From DYFC01 sp041658585 (lineage in GTDB: Bacteria > Nitrospirota > Thermodesulfovibrionia > Thermodesulfovibrionales > SM23-35): a stretch of DNA of 64,000 bases. Both the position numbers and the translations under genes were made by a program. The notes beneath the pieces are model-generated. The model saw only the letters and a list, made by a program, of their open reading frames with translations, ran no database searches and was not told the DNA's origin. Below, piece after piece: positions 33,926 through 43,738 of the stretch; the first letter of the stretch is position 1; each line of letters opens with the position of its first letter. The stretch is from assembly GCA_041658585.1 (NCBI GenBank), contig JBAZZX010000004.1, positions 1-64,000 of the forward strand. Reading direction: 5' to 3'.

Positions 33926-36598
33926 TTACATATGTACATATCGCCGTCTTACCAATTTCTCGATTTCTACTGCAAAGAAAACCACTGATGATAATATGAG
34001 TGTAAAAGCCGCTTCACTCCAGGACAACGGTTCCGTTTTAAATATCCGGTTTAAAAACGGCACGTAAATGGTTGCCATCTGAAGGATAAAGGTCAGGACG
34101 ACCGCCCCAAGAAGATATTTATTTGAGAATACTCCCATCTTAAAAAAAGACTGCTTCTCCGACCTTATCGCAAGAGCATTACCAAGCTGGGATAAGCATA
34201 AAACCGTAAATACCATTGTCTGCCAGTGAGCGTGCCCGGTCGTAAGCGACCATGCCTGAACGAAAATAACAACGCCGGCCATTAAGAGGCCGACCCATAT
34301 TGCGTGAAGGCCGAGTCCATGCGCAAATATGCTCTCTTTCGGAGGTCTCGGAGGTCTGCGCATGACATCCCCTTCGGCAGGTTCAACAGAGAGGGCAAGG
34401 GCAGGGAGGCCGTCCGTCACAAGGTTTATCCAGAGTATATGGATCGGAAGCAAGGGTATCGGCAGACCGACAAGCGGCGCAAGGAAAAGAGTCCATATCT
34501 CTCCTGAATTTGTCGCCAGAAGATACTTTATGGATTTCCTTATGTTGTCATATATCTTTCTTCCTTCACTTACCGCTTTTACGATAGTTGCAAAATTATC
34601 ATCGAGGAGTATCATGTGCGCCGCTTCTTTTGATACATCCGTCCCGGTTATTCCCATTGCAATTCCGATGTCGGCCATCTTTAATGCGGGCGCATCGTTT
34701 ACGCCGTCGCCTGTCATGGCAACAAACCGGCCCCTGTCCTGAAGGGCTTTTACGATCTTCAGTTTCTGTTCAGGCGCCACCCTTGCGTAAACCCTGATAT
34801 GATCGACCCTCTCTTCAAATTCTTCCAGTGTTAATTGCTGAAGCTCTCTTCCTGTGATGATTGCCTTTGAGTCATCCCCGATGATGCCGAGTTTTTCGGC
34901 TATTGCCTTAGCTGTAATGGGATGGTCGCCGGTTATCATCACCGGAATTATTCCCGCCGATTTGCACATTGATACCGCTTCTTTTGCCTCTTCCCTCGGG
35001 GGGTCCATCATGCCGACAAGACCTAAAATAGTGAGTCCCGTCTCCACACTTTCAGGAAATATGTCTTCAGGCAGATTGTCCCACATTCTTATGCCGACGC
35101 AAAGAACTCTCAGGCCGTCTGCAGCCATCCTTTTAGTGACCTTTTGAATTTCCTCTGAATCGATATCTTTCAGCCCTTCAGATGTAAGCATGTTTATGGA
35201 TTTTTCGAGCAGAACTTCGACGGCGCCCTTTGTAAAAGAAATAAACTCAAATGAGTCCCTGACCCCCTGACCCTTTGACCCCTTATGAATTGTTGTCATA
35301 CACTTTCTGTCAGAATCAAAGGCGAGCTCGGCAACACGGGGATAATTTTTCTCTAATTCTTTTTTATCAAAGCCGGCATTCTTTGCAATGGTATATAAAG
35401 CAATTTCCGTAGGATCGCCAATAACATTGCCTTTTGTATCTATCAGAGCATCATTGCTCAGGGAAAGGGCCGTCATCAGAACGGGGCAGGGCGCGGAGAG
35501 AGAAAAGTCGTTCCGATATTTTTTCGTTTGATCCATGATCCATGTTCCATTCGTTTTCTCAATCTTTCCATCAATATAAATCTCTTCAACCGTCATCTTA
35601 TTCATGGTGAGGGTCCCTGTTTTGTCTGAACAGATATAGGTTACCGACCCGAGTGTTTCCACGGCAGGGAGTTTTCTTATGAGAGCGTTTTGCTTTGCAA
35701 GTTTCTTTGCCCCCAGGGCAAGGGAAATGGTCACTACGGCAGGAAGCGCCTCGGGTATTGCGGCCACTGCAAGGGAGATTGCCGTCAGGAACATTAACAG
35801 AGGCGGTTCTCCTTTCATAATACCGATACCGAAAACGACGGCGCATATGAAGAGAACTGCGATGGCAAGTTTTTTGCCGAATGCCGCAAGTCTTTTTTGA
35901 AGGGGCGTTTTAACCTCTGCTCCTTCCTGAAGCATGGCGGCAATCTTGCCAAGCTCTGTATTCATGCCCGTTGCCACAACAACACCGCTTCCGCGTCCAT
36001 AGGTCACAAAGGTGCCTTTGTATGCTATATTCTTTCTGTCACCGACCGGTAAATGCTCATCGGGTAATGCCTTTATATGCTTTTCAACAGGCACGGATTC
36101 ACCGGTAAGCGAGGCTTCTTCCACCTTTAACTGAGCAGCCTCAACAAGTCTCATATCGGCAGGAACAATCTTCCCTGCCTCAAGCATGACAAAATCGCCG
36201 GGAACAAGTTGAGAGGCGGATATGGTTTCAGGCATGCCGTTTCTTATGACAGTTGCAGACGGGGCAGCCATTTTTTTAAGGGCAGCCATTGCCTTTTCCG
36301 CCCTGTATTCCTGTATGAAGCCGATAACTGCATTAAGAACTAAAATTACAATTATGGCTATGGTATCTGAAGGCTCGCCGATAATACCGGATATGATTGC
36401 GGCAGCGATAAGGACAAGGATCATGAAGTCCCTGAACTGGTCGAGAAACATCATGAATGGGGACTTCTTCTTTTTTTCCGTTAGTTCATTGGGACCGTAT
36501 TGTTCAAGACGTTTTTGCGCTTCTTCTAAAGAAAGGCCGTGAACAGAGGTATGCAGTTTTTCAAAAACGGAGGTTATATCTTTTTGATGCCAGATCAT
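33926..36598 (-). CDS. Calcium-type P2A cation-transporting ATPase
   Basis: An 890-residue P-type ATPase. The N-terminal segment FEKLHTSVHGLSLEEAQKRL is the cation-ATPase N domain; VEEASLTGESVPVEK is the actuator; the phosphorylated Asp is in CSDKTGTLTMNKMTV; TGDGVNDAPALK is the hinge. AIPEALPAVVTISLALG in helix 4 and NLVTDGLPALALS in helix 6 match the Ca2+-binding residues of SERCA/PacL rather than plasma-membrane types. Probably exports Ca2+ from the cytoplasm. The DUF748 gene lies just upstream on the same strand. Confidence 0.92.
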   Translation of the reverse strand: MIWHQKDITSVFEKLHTSVHGLSLEEAQKRLEQYGPNELTEKKKKSPFMMFLDQFRDFMILVLIAAAIISGIIGEPSDTIAIIVILVLNAVIGFIQEYRAEKAMAALKKMAAPSATVIRNGMPETISASQLVPGDFVMLEAGKIVPADMRLVEAAQLKVEEASLTGESVPVEKHIKALPDEHLPVGDRKNIAYKGTFVTYGRGSGVVVATGMNTELGKIAAMLQEGAEVKTPLQKRLAAFGKKLAIAVLFICAVVFGIGIMKGEPPLLMFLTAISLAVAAIPEALPAVVTISLALGAKKLAKQNALIRKLPAVETLGSVTYICSDKTGTLTMNKMTVEEIYIDGKIEKTNGTWIMDQTKKYRNDFSLSAPCPVLMTALSLSNDALIDTKGNVIGDPTEIALYTIAKNAGFDKKELEKNYPRVAELAFDSDRKCMTTIHKGSKGQGVRDSFEFISFTKGAVEVLLEKSINMLTSEGLKDIDSEEIQKVTKRMAADGLRVLCVGIRMWDNLPEDIFPESVETGLTILGLVGMMDPPREEAKEAVSMCKSAGIIPVMITGDHPITAKAIAEKLGIIGDDSKAIITGRELQQLTLEEFEERVDHIRVYARVAPEQKLKIVKALQDRGRFVAMTGDGVNDAPALKMADIGIAMGITGTDVSKEAAHMILLDDNFATIVKAVSEGRKIYDNIRKSIKYLLATNSGEIWTLFLAPLVGLPIPLLPIHILWINLVTDGLPALALSVEPAEGDVMRRPPRPPKESIFAHGLGLHAIWVGLLMAGVVIFVQAWSLTTGHAHWQTMVFTVLCLSQLGNALAIRSEKQSFFKMGVFSNKYLLGAVVLTFILQMATIYVPFLNRIFKTEPLSWSEAAFTLILSSVVFFAVEIEKLVRRRYVHM

Positions 36599-36616
36599 AT
36601 TCCCGGCAGTCTTAAT

Positions 36617-37723
36617 TTACTTCAAAACCTTTTTCAGCTCTTCCCCTGCGCCTTTAACGCTTTTGCCGATTTGCCCGACTCCTTCGGCGCCGAGACCTAC
36701 TATGGATTCGCTTATGCTCTCGACAGGCAGTCCGAGTTTTTCGGCGATCCCGATTGTTAGTTTATCGACAACGCCTTCGCTGAGACTGAATTTCGGATTA
36801 TCGAGATCGCCCTCTAATGTGAAGTCAAAAGCAATCCGGCCTTTGTTATCCTTTAGAAAAGCCATAATGGCATGAACGGGCAGTTTGAGGAACTTACCTT
36901 TTGCGCCGCTCTCAGACTCGAACTGCAGGTCTCTCAGTGTCGCTCTTCCCGGCGCATTTATCTTCCCTGATATGATTTTCATGTCGATATCGAGATCGAG
37001 AAATCCTCTCTTTATGTTCACAGTGCTCTTTTTCTTGAAATACGGTTTGAAGTGAGTCACATCAAGGTTGTTAGCCTTGACCCTGGAATCCATATCAAAG
37101 GTTTTCAGCGCTATTTTCCCTTCACTCTTAATAATGCCGGCGCTCAACTCGCCCGAGACTTTTGCAGTGAAGCTATAATCCGTAAGGTTGTCCTGCAGGG
37201 GGAAAATAATGTTCTCGGACTCAATATCGATATTCCTCAACTCCGTTGTAACAGGCCCCCCGGATACTTCCTCGTCGATATAATCGAGAGAACCGTTAAT
37301 TATTTCTACCTTCTGTATGCGAAATTCTGAAGAAGGTTTATTTTTGTCTTTATCCTTTTGTGAAGGGAAAGGATTTTTGAAGGTCCCTTCTTTGTCTTTT
37401 TCCAGCATAAGATAAGGGTTTATGAGGGTAGCGCTTGAAACGTTATAGTCTTTTTTAAGAAGCCCCAAAAAATCGGAACTGAGGACCAAACTGTCGGTAT
37501 GAAATACCGTTTTACCTTCAGGATTCCTGTAACTGACATTCAGTGCTTCGACTTTATTCCACTTCAGCCTGATTTCCTGCACGGAGAAATTTTTTCCGAG
37601 GAACTGATCGAGTTCGTGTTTTGTAATCCTGTTTGCGTTTTTGATCAGAAAAATAAAGGAAACCGCTGCAATAATTATAATTGCCGCTGATAATGCAAGG
37701 AATATCTTTGTGCCTTTTTTCAT
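36617..37723 (-). CDS. AsmA-like/DUF748 envelope protein
   Basis: A 368-residue protein with one N-terminal membrane helix (IFLALSAAIIIIAAVSFIFL) and a long periplasmic beta-rich region. It has the segments VSSATLINPYLMLEKDKEGT, FRIQKVEIINGSLDYIDE and the repeat-like FTLEGDLDNPKFSLSEG typical of DUF748/AsmA-like proteins, thought to bridge lipid transport in the envelope. The C-terminus has an amphipathic glycine-rich section (SIVGLGAEGVGQIGKSVKGA). It precedes the Ca2+ ATPase by 18 bases, suggesting co-transcription. Confidence 0.75.
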   Translation of the reverse strand: MKKGTKIFLALSAAIIIIAAVSFIFLIKNANRITKHELDQFLGKNFSVQEIRLKWNKVEALNVSYRNPEGKTVFHTDSLVLSSDFLGLLKKDYNVSSATLINPYLMLEKDKEGTFKNPFPSQKDKDKNKPSSEFRIQKVEIINGSLDYIDEEVSGGPVTTELRNIDIESENIIFPLQDNLTDYSFTAKVSGELSAGIIKSEGKIALKTFDMDSRVKANNLDVTHFKPYFKKKSTVNIKRGFLDLDIDMKIISGKINAPGRATLRDLQFESESGAKGKFLKLPVHAIMAFLKDNKGRIAFDFTLEGDLDNPKFSLSEGVVDKLTIGIAEKLGLPVESISESIVGLGAEGVGQIGKSVKGAGEELKKVLK

Positions 37724-37789
37724 TTCCCTTTAACGATACCACAACTAATGCTTTTTTTAAAACAGGTACGTATAATATAAGACTCACAT

Positions 37790-37876
37790 GCCGAAGTGGC
37801 GGAACTGGCAGACGCGCTAGGTTCAGGGTCTAGTGGTCGAAAGGCCGTGCGGGTTCAAATCCCGCCTTCGGCACCA
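37790..37876 (+). tRNA. tRNA-Leu (anticodon CAG)
   Basis: 87 bases with encoded CCA. The acceptor stem GCCGAAG pairs with CTTCGGC. The D arm is GGCGGAACTGGCAGAC, the anticodon stem-loop CTAGG-TTCAGGG-TCTAG places CAG at 34-36, a long variable arm (TGGTCGAAAGGCC) marks class II, and the T arm is GCGGGTTCAAATCCCGC. A TATAAT box is at 37771-37776. Its 3' end is the attachment site of the downstream element; the tRNA itself stays intact. Confidence 0.97.
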
Positions 37877-37890
37877 AATAAATCCTTTAA
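37847..37890 (+). repeat. attL of the tRNA-Leu integrative element
   Basis: Begins GTGCGGGTTCAAATCCCGCC, covers the T arm, acceptor and CCA of the tRNA and runs on to AAATCCTTTAA. It matches 53168-53211 at 43 of 44 positions (only T/C at 37879). Weaker similarity continues a further ~15 bases. Confidence 0.93.
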
Positions 37891-37896
37891 AATCAA

Positions 37897-38112
37897 GTGC
37901 TTTCAAATCTATTGCGTTGCAAAATTGGTGCTCAAGTGGTGCACAAAGAGTTTCTTAAGCACTACGCGCGAGAGATGCAAGCCGTCATACGCGCCGGATA
38001 TTCCCCTAAAACAGCTTATTCCATTGGTCAAGAGAACCTGAAAAAACCTGAAATCGAAAAATTGATTCAAGCAGACAGAAATCACAAAAAGCAATGCAGA
38101 AATTGGTCATGA
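37897..38112 (+). pseudogene. Fragment of a phage terminase small subunit
   Basis: The frame includes AREMQAVIRAGYSPKTAYSI then GQENLKKPEIEKLIQADRN, the helix-turn-helix repeat of the Terminase_2 small subunit family. The usual N-terminal KQxxFVxEYL part is replaced by unrelated sequence near attL, and the end is lost. Two TGGTGC motifs 11 bp apart lie inside (37926, 37937). Probably left by an earlier or rearranged integration. Confidence 0.55.
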
Positions 38113-38606
38113 AAACCTAAGAAAACCTCATATTCAAATTGTTCTTCACCGGATCCTGCAGGAGCTTGCTCTGGTAGCTATTTTTTATATTTCTTGATTA
38201 CTAACCTGACTCCTTCCTCAATGAGAGTACTGACCAAACGACAGTGTCAAGAATCTTTCGCACATTTATTTTGGTGACCACAAATCCGGTCTTTCCTTTC
38301 CCTAAGCTGCTGCCAGTTACCTGGCTTGCTCCTCGATATGATGGAGAAAACATTTCTTATGCTTACTTCCTGATACAAACACTTCGTAAGGTTTCGATAG
38401 AAGGCATTCTTTCACATAGAAAGACGCATTTTCAAAGATTTCTGATGCCTGCTGATTGCCGTCAATAACTGATAGCACTTGGAGATGGTGACCGACAGGA
38501 AATACTTCCCATAGAAAACAAATGTATAAGTTGATATAATTGTCTATATTAGAATTGTTAATTGATAGATATTTGAATCTGATTTCAATATTAGGAAATA
38601 ACCGAT
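38113..38606. other. Gene-free stretch before the GGDEF-EAL gene
   Basis: About 490 bases. Short frames on both strands show no family I recognise and no ribosome sites. The composition is mixed and may include decayed coding sequence. The promoter of the next gene presumably lies in the AT-rich part near 38520-38600. Confidence 0.35.
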
Positions 38607-41600
38607 ATGGAAAACGAACATAATACGAAGAAACAGCCTCTAAATGAACTAATCGAGTTACGACAACAAAGTATTAAATTGGAAGAAACTCTTAATTTTA
38701 TAAATACACAATTCGAAGAGTTCAAGAAAACTGCTGCAGATATGGAAAAAGAATCGGAAAGTCTCAGCATGGAACTGTCAATAAGCTTATTCGAGGTTTC
38801 CGAGGCACTAAAAAAAATATCTACCGGAGATCCTGACGTAATAATATCCGAAGAATCCGGAATTGAGATAATTTCAAAATTAAAACATATGGTTAATATA
38901 ACGGCCAAAAACATTGGGGAAATGGTTGATCAGTCTCATGAATTTGCAATGGTTCTTGCGGAACATTTTGATGTGTTGCACAGGGTATCAACCGGTGAAT
39001 TGAATGCCCGAGTGTCCGGAGAATCAAAAGTAGAACTCTTGGAAGCTTTGAAAAAAGTCACGAACGAGATGATAGAGAGTATTGATAGAGAAATTACCAA
39101 GCGCAAACAAATGGAAGAAAAGCTGATTGAATCCGAAGAACGATACCGACGGCTCTTTGAAACATCGAAAGATGGGCTCTTGCTGATCGATAAACAGACT
39201 GGAAATGTGATCAATGTTAATCCGGCCATCGAGGAATTATTGGGTTATTCCAGCAAGGAGATTATCGGGAAAAAGCTCAAAGATATTGGTCTGCTGAAAT
39301 ATATTGAGGATGTTCAGGAGGTTATTCAGAAGTTGAATCAAGTTGGATTTATCCATTACTATGATGTGTTGGTAGAAAACAAAATAGGGCAGAAAATCGA
39401 AACGGAGATATATCTCACTGATCGGGCTAAAGTGATTCAATGTAACATACGCGACATCACCGAACACAAGCGGGCTGAGGAAGCACTTAAAGAGTCAGAG
39501 AAAAAATACAGAAACCTCGTAGATAACGCCTTGGTAGGAATATATAAAACCAATCTTAAAGGTGATTTTCTCTTTGCGAATGATGCGTTGGCAAAGATAT
39601 TTGAATTCCATTCGCCGGAAGAAATGATGACTAAATCTGTTCCGTCTGTATACAAAAATCCTGAAGAGAGAAATGTTTTGATCAATAATCTTAAGAAGAA
39701 GGGAAAAGTAGATAGCTTTGAAATTGAGATATTAACAAGTGCAGGAACAACAAAAGACATTCTCTTAAATGCAACCCTTGATGATGAAGTCATATCTGGA
39801 ATGTTAATAGATATAACCGAACGAAAGAAGGCTGAGAAAATGCTGCGCATCTCGGCAGATGAGATAGAAGACCTATATAATAATGCGCCTTGCGGCTACC
39901 ATTCGCTGGACAAGGATGGCGTATTCATTCGAATAAATGACACTGAACTTTCATGGTTGGGATACTCAAGGGAAGAAGTTATCGGGAAGAAGAATTTCGC
40001 TGACGTTATCACACCAGAAAGTTTACAGGTTTTTAAAGATAATTTCCCTAAATTTAAAGAGAGGGGTTGGGTGAATGACGTAGATATCGACCTGATCAGT
40101 AAGAATGGCTCTATAATGAATATACTCATAAGCGCGACTGCAATAAAGGACACCTCTGGCAATTACCAAATGAGCCGAACTATCTTGTATAACATTACTG
40201 AACGCAAAAAATCTGAGGAATCATTGCGTAAGAGTGAAGCCCGTCTTGCCAACGCACAACGAATTGCTCACTTAGGAAGTTGGGATTGGAATATACTAAA
40301 AAATAGATTGTACTGGTCTGATGAGATTTATCGTATCTTTGGTTTAACTCCCCGGGCATTCGGCGCAACGTATGATGCGTTTCTGGAGTCAGTCCACCCC
40401 GACGATCGAGAATTGGTGCAAAAGTCGGTGAAGCAAGCATTAGATGAGAGAAAACCATACAGCATTGACCACAGGATAGTTCTCCCCGACGGATCAATCC
40501 GCTTTGTTCACGAGCAGGCAGAAGTTACTTATGATGATAATGGCAATCCCGTCCGGATGACAGGAACTGTGCAGGACATCACCGAACGCAAGCTCATGGC
40601 AGAAAAACTCCAGTATCTTGCGTATTATGATGCTTTGACAGACCTTCCCAACAGGAACCTCTTTCTTGACAGGGTCCACCAAGCCATAGCACGGGCAGAA
40701 CCTACGTCAAGGATTGTTGCAGTTTTAATCACCAATATCGACAGGTTTAAGTCCATAAACGATACCTATGGATCCGAGATCGGGGACAGAGTTTTAAAGG
40801 AGATCGCAGGAAGACTTTCAACCTCTGTCCGAAAAGGAGATACCATAGCCCGTCTTTCAAACGATGAATTCGGGATAGCGCTTATTGATGTTGCCCATCC
40901 TGATGATATCGTTATGGTTTTAGACAAGATCATAAAAGATATATCTTACCCTTTAAATATCGCTGGAGATGAATTGGCGCTGACCTTTAGCACCGGTGTC
41001 TCACTATATCCTAATGACGGAAATAGCGCTTCCGAACTGCTGAAGGCTGCAGGATTGGCGCTGGGGATAGCAAAGAAAGAGGGAAGGAGAACCTGCCAGT
41101 TTTACACCGAAGATTTAAATGTTAAGGCATCAGAATTTATGTTGTTGGAAAAACAACTTGTCACTGCTATAAAAAATGAAGAGTTTATCCTCCACTACCA
41201 ACCTTACTGGGATATTACAACAAAAAAGATGGTTGGTATGGAAGCCCTTGTCAGGTGGCAAAGTAAGGACAAGGGATTGGTGCCTCCAGGGAAGTTTATC
41301 CCTATCCTTGAGGATACTGGGATGATCATAGAGGTTGGAGAATGGATATTAAGGGAAGCCATGAGACAGGTGAAGGAATGGCAGAATAATGGATATCCCG
41401 TAGTACCGGTCTCTGTGAATATGTCATTAGTTCAGTTCAGGCAAAAAGATCTGGCCGGGATGGTGAAAAAGATAATGAAAGACAGAGGTTATTATCCGTC
41501 ACTACTTACTTTGGAGATAACGGAAAGCGCCTTTATGCAGAATATAGAGTTTACCAAATCAGTGCTTACTGAAATGAAAGAGATAGGGTGTTCAGTTTCT

Positions 41601-41903
41601 ATTGATGATTTTGGGACAGGGTATTCATCATTGAGCTATCTTAAGAGGTTTCCGGTTGACAACCTGAAGATTGATATATCTTTTATTCGGGAAATGGTGA
41701 AAGATCCAGATTCCGCCTCAATTGTTATGGCTATTATCAACATGGCACATACCCTGAATTTAAAGACCATTGCGGAAGGGATAGAGACGGAGGAGCAATG
41801 GAATTTCCTGCGTCTTTTAAGGTGCGATATGGGGCAAGGGTTCTACCTTGGCAAACCTTTGCCTGCAGAGGAAATAGCAACATTGATCATCTCTCAGGGA
41901 TAA
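38607..41903 (+). CDS. Multi-PAS GGDEF-EAL cyclic-di-GMP protein
   Basis: A 1098-residue cytosolic signalling protein: coiled-coil start, two HAMP-like repeats (ISTGDPDVIISEES; STGELNARVSGES), four PAS domains (from about residues 180, 300, 420 and 540), then GGDEF and EAL. The GGDEF motif is degenerate, LSNDEF in place of GGDEF, so the cyclase is probably inactive. The EAL domain keeps EALVRW, EITESAF, SIDDFGTGYSSL, LKIDISFI and AEGIETEEQ, so phosphodiesterase activity is likely. No membrane helix. It sits inside the integrated element, next to attL, which is unusual cargo for a phage-like island. Confidence 0.92.
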   Translation: MENEHNTKKQPLNELIELRQQSIKLEETLNFINTQFEEFKKTAADMEKESESLSMELSISLFEVSEALKKISTGDPDVIISEESGIEIISKLKHMVNITAKNIGEMVDQSHEFAMVLAEHFDVLHRVSTGELNARVSGESKVELLEALKKVTNEMIESIDREITKRKQMEEKLIESEERYRRLFETSKDGLLLIDKQTGNVINVNPAIEELLGYSSKEIIGKKLKDIGLLKYIEDVQEVIQKLNQVGFIHYYDVLVENKIGQKIETEIYLTDRAKVIQCNIRDITEHKRAEEALKESEKKYRNLVDNALVGIYKTNLKGDFLFANDALAKIFEFHSPEEMMTKSVPSVYKNPEERNVLINNLKKKGKVDSFEIEILTSAGTTKDILLNATLDDEVISGMLIDITERKKAEKMLRISADEIEDLYNNAPCGYHSLDKDGVFIRINDTELSWLGYSREEVIGKKNFADVITPESLQVFKDNFPKFKERGWVNDVDIDLISKNGSIMNILISATAIKDTSGNYQMSRTILYNITERKKSEESLRKSEARLANAQRIAHLGSWDWNILKNRLYWSDEIYRIFGLTPRAFGATYDAFLESVHPDDRELVQKSVKQALDERKPYSIDHRIVLPDGSIRFVHEQAEVTYDDNGNPVRMTGTVQDITERKLMAEKLQYLAYYDALTDLPNRNLFLDRVHQAIARAEPTSRIVAVLITNIDRFKSINDTYGSEIGDRVLKEIAGRLSTSVRKGDTIARLSNDEFGIALIDVAHPDDIVMVLDKIIKDISYPLNIAGDELALTFSTGVSLYPNDGNSASELLKAAGLALGIAKKEGRRTCQFYTEDLNVKASEFMLLEKQLVTAIKNEEFILHYQPYWDITTKKMVGMEALVRWQSKDKGLVPPGKFIPILEDTGMIIEVGEWILREAMRQVKEWQNNGYPVVPVSVNMSLVQFRQKDLAGMVKKIMKDRGYYPSLLTLEITESAFMQNIEFTKSVLTEMKEIGCSVSIDDFGTGYSSLSYLKRFPVDNLKIDISFIREMVKDPDSASIVMAIINMAHTLNLKTIAEGIETEEQWNFLRLLRCDMGQGFYLGKPLPAEEIATLIISQG

Positions 41904-42186
41904 GCTTATCATTATATAGAAAAGCTTTTGAACAGAATAAGGTGCACGGCACATATATCGCCCTCTCAATGATAATTACAATTGTTAATAAACAAAACCC
42001 ATTTTCTAAAGATCATTTGTTTCCACTTCAAATGCTCAGTTTTAGCAAAAAATTAGATGTGCGTGTTAGATGAAGGATTCAATAAGATTTCAGGATTCTT
42101 GAAATTCTCTGTTCGTATGTGAAGCAAAGACCCCTGTGAAAATAACGGATATGCTTGTTTGAACAAAAATTGAGAGGAAAGGCAAT

Positions 42187-42372
42187 TTATTTAAGGGAGC
42201 CTTTTTCTTCCAAGTAGCGAAGGATCAGAGTTTCAATCAATCCATTCCGGCTATCGTGTTCCTTATCTTTCTTTACTGTTTCATCAAGGAGTTTAAGTAG
42301 GTCGGGATTTATCCGCATTGTAATGAGCTTAGATTTGTTTTTAAACATCTTCCTTAATTGATCCACTTTCAT
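42187..42372 (-). CDS. Ribbon-helix-helix repressor
   Basis: A 61-residue protein: SKLITMRINPDLLKLLDETV then NGLIETLILRYLEEKGS, the strand-helix-helix of CopG/Arc-type regulators. It is transcribed away from the serine recombinase across a region with three GTATATNC repeats. It most likely represses the recombinase and its own promoter and so maintains the element. Confidence 0.78.
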   Translation of the reverse strand: MKVDQLRKMFKNKSKLITMRINPDLLKLLDETVKKDKEHDSRNGLIETLILRYLEEKGSLK

Positions 42373-42391
42373 AATATGGCCCTCAAAAATT

Positions 42392-42490
42392 GTATATGCA
42401 TTAAGTATAGCAAAAATGTCTTGACAAGTAAATTAAAAACGTATATTCTTAAAGTATATACAAAAAAGATTATTAATTGTATATTCTTTA
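42392..42490. promoter_or_regulatory. Divergent promoter region with three operator repeats
   Basis: GTATATGCATTA (42392), GTATATTCTTAA (42441) and GTATATTCTTTA (42479) share one motif; the first two continue as AGTATA, making partial palindromes. A -35 TTGACA (42421-42426) with TATTCT (42444-42449, 17-base spacer) overlaps the second repeat. Repression by the adjacent RHH protein is the simplest reading. Confidence 0.6.
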
Positions 42491-42518
42491 CACATGAAAA
42501 AGGGAAAGGAGAAAGAAA

Positions 42519-43151
42519 ATGGAAAAGGTAAGAGCCGCATTGTATGCCCGCTGTTCAACCCTCGACAAAGGTCAAGACCCTGAATTGCAACTTGTACCAC
42601 TTCGGGATTACTGCCAGAGGAGAGACTTCATCATTACCGGGGAATATGTTGATAACGGTATCTCCGGGACGAAAGAGCGCCGACCACAGCTTGACAGACT
42701 TCTTGATGCTGCCAGAAAAAGACAGGTTGATATGGTAATTGTCTGGAAGCTTGACCGGTTTGGAAGAAGCCTGAAACAGCTTGTTATGGCCTTAGAGGAG
42801 CTTTCAAGCCTCGGGGTAGGGTTTATATCGTATCAGGACAACTTAGACCTTACAACGCCTCAAGGGAGACTCATGTTTCACATTATCGGATCTATGGCTG
42901 AGTTTGAACGTGAGTTAATAGCTGAAAGGGTGAGGGCCGGGATTGAGAACGCCCGGAGGAAAGGTAAGAAGATCGGAAGAAAGGCTGTCCCTCCCGTAGA
43001 CATGGCAAAGATCATTGATATTAACAAGAAGACCCCTGCACTCTCGATTCGTGCCCTTGCCCGGACTCTTGGATTCAAGAAATCCCTTGTCCATAAAACC
43101 CTCGTGAATTTTCGTTCTGGATTGCTTGATGAATGCGGATTCGCAGCGTAA
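42519..43151 (+). CDS. Serine recombinase (resolvase/invertase family)
   Basis: A 210-residue small serine recombinase. The N-terminal catalytic domain has the nucleophile serine in ALYARCSTLDKGQDPELQ (residue 13), then GEYVDNGISGTKERRPQLDR, VIVWKLDRFGRSLK and FERELIAERVRAGIENAR. A C-terminal helix-turn-helix (SIRALARTLGFKKSLVHKTL) binds DNA. Such enzymes resolve dimers or invert segments. AAAGGAG precedes the ATG. It is the first rightward gene after the repressor; the element also has a tyrosine integrase, so this one probably serves another recombination step. Confidence 0.92.
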   Translation: MEKVRAALYARCSTLDKGQDPELQLVPLRDYCQRRDFIITGEYVDNGISGTKERRPQLDRLLDAARKRQVDMVIVWKLDRFGRSLKQLVMALEELSSLGVGFISYQDNLDLTTPQGRLMFHIIGSMAEFERELIAERVRAGIENARRKGKKIGRKAVPPVDMAKIIDINKKTPALSIRALARTLGFKKSLVHKTLVNFRSGLLDECGFAA

Positions 43152-43252
43152 CATTTGGCTGTCCGTTAAACATCTCTTTTATGGACAGCAAACAAAATGT
43201 GGAGATTCTCTGTTGCTAAAAACGGAACAACAAAAAGAAAGGGGGTGAAATA

Positions 43253-43540
43253 ATGGCAACTGTAAAAAAGGAAGGAAAAGGGGAGGTGAAAGAAACAATG
43301 GAAAAAAGGACACCAGAACAGCTTCACATTATCGACCGTTTCGACGCCGAAGTCATGATCGCTGAGGCACTACTTGACGGCTGTTACGGCATTGTTACGA
43401 GCGAAATGTGCGGAGAGTCGCACCCAGCCGTTGAAACCTTGATTTATGAAATCGAGGGTCACATGAAAGAGATTAAAAAAATATTTAAAGAAGTAACCGG
43501 GCAAAAAGTCAATGAGGAGGAGGAAACAGAAAATGGGTAA
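43253..43540 (+). CDS. Small acidic protein of the element, unknown function
   Basis: 95 residues, lysine-rich start (MATVKKEGKGEVKE), predicted helical hairpin (FDAEVMIAEALLDGCYGIVT and LIYEIEGHMKEIKKIFKEVT) and acidic end. A GGGGGTGA ribosome site precedes it. First of a run of short genes typical of phage early regions. Not recognised. Confidence 0.6.
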   Translation: MATVKKEGKGEVKETMEKRTPEQLHIIDRFDAEVMIAEALLDGCYGIVTSEMCGESHPAVETLIYEIEGHMKEIKKIFKEVTGQKVNEEEETENG

Positions 43541-43727
43541 AGCAGTTAAAGACAACGATGAAATTATGGAACACGTCAGAACCACAAAGAGCCTAATCAG
43601 AGCCGTCAAGGATAAAGCAGAAGACTTGGAAACGGGGTTTGACCGTGAAACGTTATCCGACCTTCATAATCTCTCGAATCTTGCTTTGAAAGAGATTAAC
43701 GCCATGGAGATAATCATAGACAAATAA
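43533..43727 (+). CDS. Small helical protein, unknown function
   Basis: 64 residues from the ATG at 43533, which has GAGGAGGAGG ahead and overlaps the previous gene by 8 bases. Predicted all-helical (IMEHVRTTKSLIRAVKDKAE; LSDLHNLSNLALKEINAME). Not recognised. Longer upstream starts in the same frame lie in the ribosome site. Confidence 0.55.
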   Translation: MGKAVKDNDEIMEHVRTTKSLIRAVKDKAEDLETGFDRETLSDLHNLSNLALKEINAMEIIIDK

Positions 43728-43738
43728 AGGAGAACGTC

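Noticed and set aside
38244..38468. 74-codon forward frame in the island
   Set aside because: No ribosome site, no family, and biased composition; treated as gene-free or decayed.
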